From the NCBI GenBank assembly GCA_024291935.2, contig CM044311.1, forward strand, positions 21,475,001 to 21,539,000: a stretch of 64,000 nucleotides of DNA, given 5' to 3'. How positions within the stretch are numbered: position 1 is the first letter of the stretch; every line of letters starts with the position of its first letter. Below the pieces are notes generated by a model. That model had not been told where the DNA came from and ran no database searches. It saw only the letters and a list, made by a program, of their open reading frames with translations. Source of the DNA: Okapia johnstoni. Its lineage: Eukaryota; Chordata; Mammalia; Artiodactyla; Giraffidae. Positions 58,277-64,000 of this stretch are shown here, one piece after another. The position numbers and the translations under genes are program-made.

Positions 58277-59886
58277 CTGAGCATATATCTTTTGTCAGAG
58301 TGGGACAGTTGAATATATTTTATATTTATCTAGTTGAAATGATTCCTCTCATAATTTTCACTGGATTATACATTATTTTTCCCTATTAACTTTTTCATTT
58401 GTGATTAAATGAAATGATCTGTAGCTGTCAAATGAATAGAACTGTCATGGGTTTGAAAGATTTTTGAAATATTTCTAATTCTATTAAAGGTTATGATTAC
58501 ATTAATAGTTGCCTTTCAAATTTTAAGTATGTATTTGTAACCCAAAATAATTTAGATAATACTTGCTTCAAATCCCATGAAAGATTTTTTTATATTTTTG
58601 CCTCACACTGTTTATCCCTCCTAAAATTCTGATAATGGTCATTCTGATCTGGACGCTTAACTCAAATAAGCTTTCCCAGTAATCCCTGAACTAAAGGTGA
58701 TATGTTTATTCAGATAATGAGCAATTATGCCCTTATTTATAGATGGGAAGCAGATAATTATTTGTGACACACTGACCTAAAAGCAAACCAACTGAGCAAA
58801 CAATGAACATTCACAGATTTATTAGCTACCAACACATGCTGAAGAAAAGATCTGAGGAAAATGTAACTCTGTCTCTGCTTATTTAAGAAAAATTATGCAA
58901 GCATCTGACTTATAAACTCTAGAAGTTTATAAACTATATTATAAAGAACTGCATGAATAATACATGATTATTATCAGAAAGAATGTTACTTTGAACAGGC
59001 TTATCCTCCATCATATTCATCATTTCTTGAAACTTTATGCCCTTTTAAAAAGCACTTATCTAGAATATTTTAGGCTTAATATTTTTTATAATATGTATGT
59101 TTTCCAAACTTTCCCTCCCAATTTTTGCACACTTTAATCCCCATTACCTGCCCCCTGCTGGTGATAAAGTGAAGGTGCAAGGCCAACAGTTTTTTCCCAC
59201 AACATGATACCTTGGTTTCTTGCCACCTACTTTTGAGCAAAGGGATTATTCATGGAGTGTTAACTGTGGTTTTCAGAAACGTAAGAAAGCACTTTAAACA
59301 TGATTTTTGCTAGCCTGAATTCGTTTTAAATTGATTTTTCCCATACAACATCACATAGAATGGTGCGATAAGACCAAAAATGCAGAAAAAAGAATAGTTA
59401 AATAGTTAAATGTACAACTAATCTGAACAGTATCATCATAGCCTAGACTCTGCCATTCAAACTTGGGTTGGGCTTTATTGCAATAATCTAAATTCTTCTC
59501 TACTCTCCAGTTGTTTCGAACTTAAATGTCTGATGGGAAGAAGTGTTACATGTGCCAATATTAAAACTGTGGGTTAGACCCTAGCAAATCACACGCTTTA
59601 TCATCAGATGAACTTCCTTCATTACATAGTCTGGTTTCAACACTCTCAACAGGCTCCCCTCTGTATTGGCCCTGCTTTAGTAAACTCCTTGGCCAGGGGT
59701 AACATCATTCCTTTATCACATTTCTCCATGAAACACAAAAATACTTCAGAGATATGATATAATACTCCTAAAATCTGAAGTGAAGCTGAAAATTGCCGGA
59801 CAGAAAATATAATCTGCAGACAGATCACCCTTAACTTAAGCAGGCATATATTCCCCAATGTCAGGCAAGTTGACAAGAGGAAAACT
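58277..59886. other. No recognised feature
   Basis: About 1.6 kb. A 76-codon minus frame (59646-59876) is without domain or context. No repeat family recognised. Confidence 0.45.
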
Positions 59887-59899
59887 AAAATACTACTCA

Positions 59900-60268
59900 G
59901 TTCAGTTCAGTTCAGTCGCTCATTCGTGTCTGACTCTTTGTGACCCCATGAATCACAGCACGCCAGGCCTCCCTATCCATCACCAACTCCCGGAGTCTAC
60001 CCAAACCCATGTCCATCGAGTCGGTGACATCCAGCCATCTCATCCTCTGACATCCCCTTCTCCTCCTGCCCCAAATCCTTCCCAGCATTAGAATCTTATC
60101 CAATGAGTCAACTCTTCACAAGAGGTGGCCAAAGTATTGGAGTTTCAGCTTCAACATCAGTCCTTCCAATGAACACCCAGGACTGATCTCCTTTCGGATG
60201 GACTGGTTGGATCTCCTTGCAGTCCATGGGACTCTCAAGAGTCTTCTCCAACACCAGAGTTCAAAAGC
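59900..60268 (-). mobile_element. BovB LINE 3' fragment, antisense, 13-bp duplication
   Basis: Three TTCAG units at the 3' end, then the C-terminal region to 'ccagagttcaaaagc'. Flanked by aaaatactactca (59887-59899) and aaaatcctactca (60269-60281), 12 of 13 identical. A 5'-truncated, comparatively young insertion. Confidence 0.97.
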
Positions 60269-60587
60269 AAAATCCTACTCACAATCCCAGTAATAATGTT
60301 ACTCTTACCCTGACCTGAGAGCTTTTAAGAGATGTTAGGTATATGCTCTGAAGTGATCTGTGAATCTAAATGTGTGTATAAGTGTGAGTGTGTGCATTTA
60401 TTCAATGTTTGCATTTGTTCATATGCATATATTATACAAACTAAAAGAAAAATCAGCTATTTGAAAGAATAAAATACTACTTTGATAAAAACTGAGACAT
60501 TTGCCACAGTGATTTCTTCTGAAGCACAAGTGTCTGATTTTTGTTCTGATACTAAGATGTTAGGATAAACATCCATCTGATCCAATA

Positions 60588-60803
60588 GAGGGTGGACCCC
60601 AACCTTTTTGGCACCAGGAACTGGTTTCAGGGAAGACATTTTTCCCATGAATGGTTGGTGGGAGATAGTTTCAGGATGATTCAAGCACGTTACTTTTATT
60701 GTGTAATGTAAAATAAATGCATTTATTTATTTCTGTTGTTATTACATCAGTTCCACCTCAGATCATAAGGCATTAGATCCCAGAGACTGGGAACCTTTGA
60801 GGT
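60588..60803 (+). mobile_element. hAT-type DNA transposon relic
   Basis: 'accccaacctttttggcacc', 'ggaactggtttcagggaag', 'gatgattcaagcacgttac' and 'gatcataaggcattagatc' match in order a widespread mammalian non-autonomous MER element with a CAGNGGTCCCCAACC-type end. Subfamily not assigned; internal sequence shortened. Confidence 0.65.
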
Positions 60804-61666
60804 AACAGACACAAAACTTACCTCATCTTGTTAGTAATTATTACATCTCTTTTTAAAATCATGAAAAAAAAAACTTCTGAAATAAATTCATGACTCTAGA
60901 TAATTGGTTTTGAAACCAAGAAAGATAATGCTGAAACATCAGAGGTATAAGAAACAGATGGGTACACCACAAAGATTTTATGATTCAAAATTAAAAGTCC
61001 AAGGCTTAGAACCTTTCATATATCTGCAGAGGCAGTGTTTAAACTGTCATTTGAACTGCTGCTGGTTGAGGCGTGAGTCACTGTGTGGTTAGTCATCTGA
61101 AAGCACTTATGAAAATTGAATGCAAGTTAGCATGTTGGTATCCTAGTTGCCTCAACTGGAAAACCTGAGGACTTTTCAGGTCACATTCTTCTTCTGTTCT
61201 TTCCCTCAAGAAAGGACACTCTCTTCACAGATAAATCACATGTCCAAGGTGAAAACAAACAGCCATGACTCTTGAAACCTAGGTCTAGAACTGGCAGAGG
61301 ATTGCTGACACTCTGGACAAACTCATTACAAGTTAAGGCAAGGTTCAAGTAAAAGGGAAAGAAACTGTTTCTCTATGGGAGGAGTAATATATCCTGTCAT
61401 TTGAAGTCCCCAATAATTCAACTTTTACAACCTTTGTATATTTCAGTGACACGCAAACTCAGGATTTCCCAAGATCCCCAAAGTTTCATCTTATTGTAAC
61501 ACTGATACTGACTTAAAAGTTCAGATGAGAATGAGACCCTTGGGTGTAGCTTCTTGGTGAAATGGTTGAGATAGTAAAAGAGATGTAATCCGACTTCCCT
61601 GCCCTCTCCCACGATGAAATCAACATATAACTGTGAGTGAAGGATGGGATGATCAAGTAGTATGGG
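60804..61666. other. No recognised feature
   Basis: About 860 bases. Frames on both strands are short and unsupported. Confidence 0.45.
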
Positions 61667-61930
61667 GAGCTTATAAACCATAGAAATTGTTCTCCCACAA
61701 TGCTGGAGGCTGCAGATTCTAAGACCAAGGTGCTGACAGTCCGTGTCTGGTCAGGACCTGTCCCCTGTTTCAGGGACAACCTTCTAGCCTGGGGCTCTCA
61801 GGGGCCCCTTTTATAAGGGCTCCACAATCATGATCTAACCACTTCTAAAGTCCTCACTTCCCAATACCATTATATTGGGAAGTAAGTTTCAACCTATGAA
61901 TTTTGAGAGGAGAAAAGCAGTCTACAGAAA
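61667..61930 (-). mobile_element. MaLR (MLT1/MST-type) LTR, antisense, truncated
   Basis: 'gagcttataaaccatagaaa', 'cacaatgctggaggctgcag', 'ataagggctccacaatcatg', 'aataccattatattggg' and the end 'gcagtctacaga' follow an antisense MaLR LTR. It lacks the first part. The closest companion is the LTR at 55362. Confidence 0.78.
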
Positions 61931-62406
61931 ATAGTGTTTTGATTTATCTACTGTTTTTGTTTTCTTTTTTCTATTTTTTAGTAAAAATGGAGGCTTTTTT
62001 TTTTAACATCCTTCTATATTATAACCTGAAACAGAGCACAGATTGAACTGCATTCCATAGTGTGTATGTCTCTCTCTGTGTATCTAATTCTAAAGATTCA
62101 TTCTCTTTCTGAATGTCCTGGATATATTTTATTCACCTCTTCCTTCTCCCTCATATTTAAATTCCTTATTTTTATTAAACAAATTTAAATTCAGGTCTGA
62201 TTCTATAGGCTTCTATTTAGTATATGTGGCTTGTTTTCTCAATGTTTGTCAGTGATATATAGTTAGGAGTTTATATTTCTTGAAAATTTACATGTAACTT
62301 GTATTTGAGGATAGTTTCTAAAATTTCTGTGAGGATTTACACATGATTCTGCCAGGGTTCTGGTGGCCCAACTGATGGTATATTTTTGTATGTAGAATCA
62401 TTTTTG
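61931..62406. other. No recognised feature
   Basis: About 480 bases, T-rich with several T runs. Confidence 0.45.
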
Positions 62407-62415
62407 ACAACCACT

Positions 62416-62672
62416 TGCTGTGCAGTGTACTGTGCTTAGTCCCTCAGTCATGTCCAACTCTTTACGACCCCATGGATTGTAGCCCACCTAGAGGATACTC
62501 CAGGCAAGAAAACTGGAGTCGGTCACCATGCCTTCCTCCAGGGGATCTTCCCAAACCAGGGATTGAACCCAGGTTTCCTTCATTGAAGGTGGATCCTTTA
62601 CCATCTGAGTCACCAGAGGAGCCCAGGAACACTGGAGTGGGTAGCCTATCCTTTCTACAGGGGATCTTCCTA
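62416..62672 (-). mobile_element. Bov-tA dimer, antisense, 9-bp duplication
   Basis: A complete antisense Bov-tA (to about 62624) fused to a partial second unit ('ggaacactggagtgggtagc' to 'gatcttccta'). The perfect repeat acaaccact at 62407-62415 and 62673-62681 shows that the dimer inserted as one piece. Same fusion point as the sense dimer at 6006-6314. Confidence 0.93.
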
Positions 62673-62895
62673 ACAACCACTCAGGTCTGTGAATTTAGGT
62701 TTCAGTCTGAGTGCAACCACAAATCAAGAATAGGTATTGAAAATAGGATTTCTAAGGAAGGCCTTAGTTTTTCTTCATACTCAAAGCAGAAAGTATTTAA
62801 GTGATCTGGCAGTTTGACTGATGGTATATAAACTGGGAAATATTTTATTTTAGTATTGCTCTCAAGCAAGAAGTGTTTTCTCAATCTCCATAGTT

Positions 62896-63112
62896 GGTTG
62901 GTTGGTTGGTTTAGTGGCTAAGTTATGTCCGACTCTCGTGGACCCCATGGATTGTAGCCTGCCAGGCTCCTCTGTCAATGGGATTCTCCAGGCAAGAATA
63001 CTGGAGTGGATTGCCATTTCCTACTTCAGGGAATCTTCCCAACCCAGGAATTGAACCTGGGTCTCCTGTATTGCAGGCAGATTCTTTACTGACTGAGCTA
63101 TGAGGGAAGAAC
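62896..63112 (-). mobile_element. Bov-tA SINE, antisense, with GGTT tail repeat and 8-bp duplication
   Basis: Antisense copy with a (GGTT)n run at its 3'-tail side (about 62895-62911). Flanked by ccatagtt at 62888-62895 and 63113-63120. The head reads 'ctgactgagctatgaggg'. Confidence 0.94.
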
Positions 63113-63198
63113 CCATAGTTAATACTATATAAAGCAAAGCCTCCAGTACTTTACAATGTGGGAAAAGTAATGCAGTTGAATTTTTAAATTTGTTCTTG

Positions 63199-63482
63199 TT
63201 GAATACTCATTGGAAGGACTGATGCTAAAGCTAACACTCCAGTATTCTGGTCATCTGATACGAACAGCTGACTCACTGGAAAGATCCCTGATGTTGGGAA
63301 AAATTGAGGGCAGAAGGAGAAGAGGGCATCAGAGGATGAGACGGCTGGATGGCATCACCGATGCAATGGACATGAACTTGGGCAAACTTCGGGAGATTGT
63401 GAGGGACAGAGAGGCCTGGCGTGCTGCAGTCCATGGGGTTGCAAAGAGCTGGACATGACTGGGTGACTCAACAACAACAGCA
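63199..63482 (+). mobile_element. BovB LINE 3' fragment
   Basis: About 280 bases of the C-terminal end, open over 63210-63458 (82 codons), to a CAA-type terminus ('ctcaacaacaacagc'). It lies directly against an antisense L1 3' end and may have inserted near that element's poly(A) side. Confidence 0.95.
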
Positions 63483-63484
63483 AT

Positions 63485-64000
63485 ATAGTTGATTTACAGT
63501 ATTTGGTTAATTTCAAATGTGTAGCATAGTCATTTGTTAGTTTTTTCTTTATAAAGTATGTTCCATTATATGTAATTATAAGATATTGAGTATGATTTCC
63601 TGTGCTATACAATAAATTCATTTTGATTATCTATTTTCTGTTTAGTATTTTTTATCTGTTAATCTGATACTCCTAACTTGTCCCTCACCCCATCCCTCTT
63701 CCCTTTGGTAACCATCAAGTGAGCTTTCTATATTGGTAAGTCAGTTCTGTTTTGTATATAGCTTCATTTATATTTTTAAAATTTTATATATGAGAGATAT
63801 AGTATTTGTCATTGTCTGACTTATTTCATTAAGCGTAATATTCTCTAGGTCTACCCGTGTTGCTGCAAATGACAGTATTTCATACTTATTCCCGAGTAAT
63901 ACTCCATTGTGTGTGTGAGTATGTGTGTACATACCACTTCGTTATTCATCTATCAATGGGTACTTAGATTGCTTCCATGTTTGGCTACTATAAATAGTGT
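63485..64000 (-). mobile_element. L1 3' UTR, antisense, cut by window edge
   Basis: 'atagttgatttacagtattt', 'cctgtgctatacaataaat', 'ggtctacccgtgttgctgc', 'cccgagtaatactccattg' and 'ggctactataaatagtg' give the cetartiodactyl L1 3' UTR read backwards. It continues beyond 64000. The TG-rich site near 63910 is where other copies have microsatellites. Confidence 0.92.

Noticed and set aside
1..64000. CRISPR array, phage, operon or other microbial system
   Set aside because: The repeats are dispersed SINEs and LINEs typical of ruminants; there are no regularly spaced short repeats and no bacterial-type gene order.

Overview
This window is mammalian nuclear DNA from a ruminant. It is AT-rich and dominated by retrotransposons found together only in pecoran ruminants: BovB (an RTE-type LINE), its parasitic SINEs Bov-tA and Bov-A2, one older cetartiodactyl tRNA-derived SINE, ruminant and older L1 LINEs, and a thin layer of mammal-wide relics (MIR, MER20, MER5A, MaLR LTRs, a Tigger-like and another hAT-like DNA transposon). 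A bovid is the best guess; the species cannot be named from the sequence alone. I found no convincing host protein-coding exon, tRNA/rRNA gene, CpG-rich promoter, CRISPR array or prokaryotic feature. The window reads as intergenic or deep-intronic DNA. Identities come from pattern recognition of family consensus features, not from a database search, and element ends are usually good to about 5-20 bases.

Layout. 1-14.2 kb: scattered Bov-tA SINEs, one 5'-truncated BovB (2.3-3.4 kb), and two decayed antisense L1 ORF2 relics (3.8-8.0 and 11.6-13.2 kb). 14.2-22.5 kb: a 2.4-kb BovB, L1 3' ends in both orientations, and a twin-primed L1 that later took a BovB insertion. 22.5-34.3 kb: sparser, with MIR, MER5A, MER20, L1 3' UTR pieces and short BovB fragments; it holds two unexplained minus-strand open frames (about 25.1-25.5 and 29.5-29.75 kb). 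34.3-60.3 kb: a dense BovB zone with thirteen insertions, including one carrying a nested Bov-A2, one with an inverted 5' end, one nearly full-length copy with an internal inversion, and one head-to-head inverted pair. 60-64 kb: an hAT-type relic, a MaLR LTR, two SINEs with target-site duplications, a last BovB and an L1 cut by the window edge.

Biology. BovB encodes an APE-type endonuclease and a reverse transcriptase. Every copy here is 5'-truncated, frameshifted or stopped, so none can act on its own. BovB enzymes are thought to have mobilised the Bov-A/Bov-tA SINEs, which share the BovB 3' end; that relation is visible here in shared 3' sequence and in 8-15 bp target-site duplications. By my boundaries BovB alone covers about 17 kb, roughly a quarter of the window. 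No new molecular system was recognised. The strongest observations are structural: nested insertions, twin-priming inversions, an internal BovB inversion with microhomology, a BovB inverted repeat, and a few blocks and open frames that none of the recognised repeats explains.
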